From Actinomycetota bacterium (GTDB taxonomy: Bacteria; Actinomycetota; Acidimicrobiia; Acidimicrobiales; Ilumatobacteraceae), in assembly GCA_009923685.1 (NCBI GenBank), contig RFTA01000033.1, forward strand, positions 1-6,331: 6,331 nt of DNA, written 5' to 3'. The notes under the pieces are model-generated. The model was given only the letters and a program-made list of their open reading frames with translations, did not search any database and was not told the DNA's origin. Position 1 is the stretch's first letter, and every line of letters starts with the position of its first letter. Shown piece by piece: positions 6,313 through 6,331 of the stretch. The translations under genes were made by a program, and so were the position numbers.

Positions 6313-6331
6313 CTTGCGGGGCTGAATTGGC

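Overview
The window most likely comes from an actinobacterium of moderate GC content, possibly an aquatic Acidimicrobiia-type lineage. This rests on three gene types that often occur together in Actinobacteria: the long 2-isopropylmalate synthase, the mycobacterial-type (type 2) orotidine-5'-phosphate decarboxylase, and a short P450-type [3Fe-4S] ferredoxin. Counts in sampled 60-base blocks give roughly 50-58% G+C in the flanking genes, which is low for most cultured Actinobacteria. The taxonomic placement is an inference. There is no rRNA, tRNA, CRISPR array or insertion sequence that I can see.

The layout is two convergent blocks of three genes. On the plus strand are a drug:H+ antiporter-like MFS transporter that has lost its beginning at the window edge (<1-1213), a GT-A/GT8-like glycosyltransferase candidate (1270-2214), and a poorly recognisable protein with GT-B-like features (2228-3379). 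On the minus strand, read right to left, are leuA (6312-4654), a small ferredoxin (4570-4379) and pyrF (4367-3465). The blocks meet at a short convergent gap (3380-3464) that holds an imperfect hairpin.

The minus-strand block is biosynthetic: leucine, an electron carrier, and UMP. The genes are tightly packed (11 bases between the ferredoxin and pyrF) and may be co-transcribed, but leucine and pyrimidine synthesis are not obviously linked biochemically. The two glycosyltransferase-type genes are 13 bases apart and probably act in the same surface or exported glycan pathway. Their central part (about 1440-3240) is clearly more AT-rich than everything around it, and both composition changes fall inside the genes rather than between them.

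No clear new system is present. The points most worth a second look are a 51-base in-frame tandem duplication inside pyrF between two active-site loops, the AT-rich mosaic island with the unassigned GT-B-like protein, a possible CTG start for the GT-A gene, and a 13-base-period triplet of GGCTAA motifs that places a stop in all three frames after leuA.
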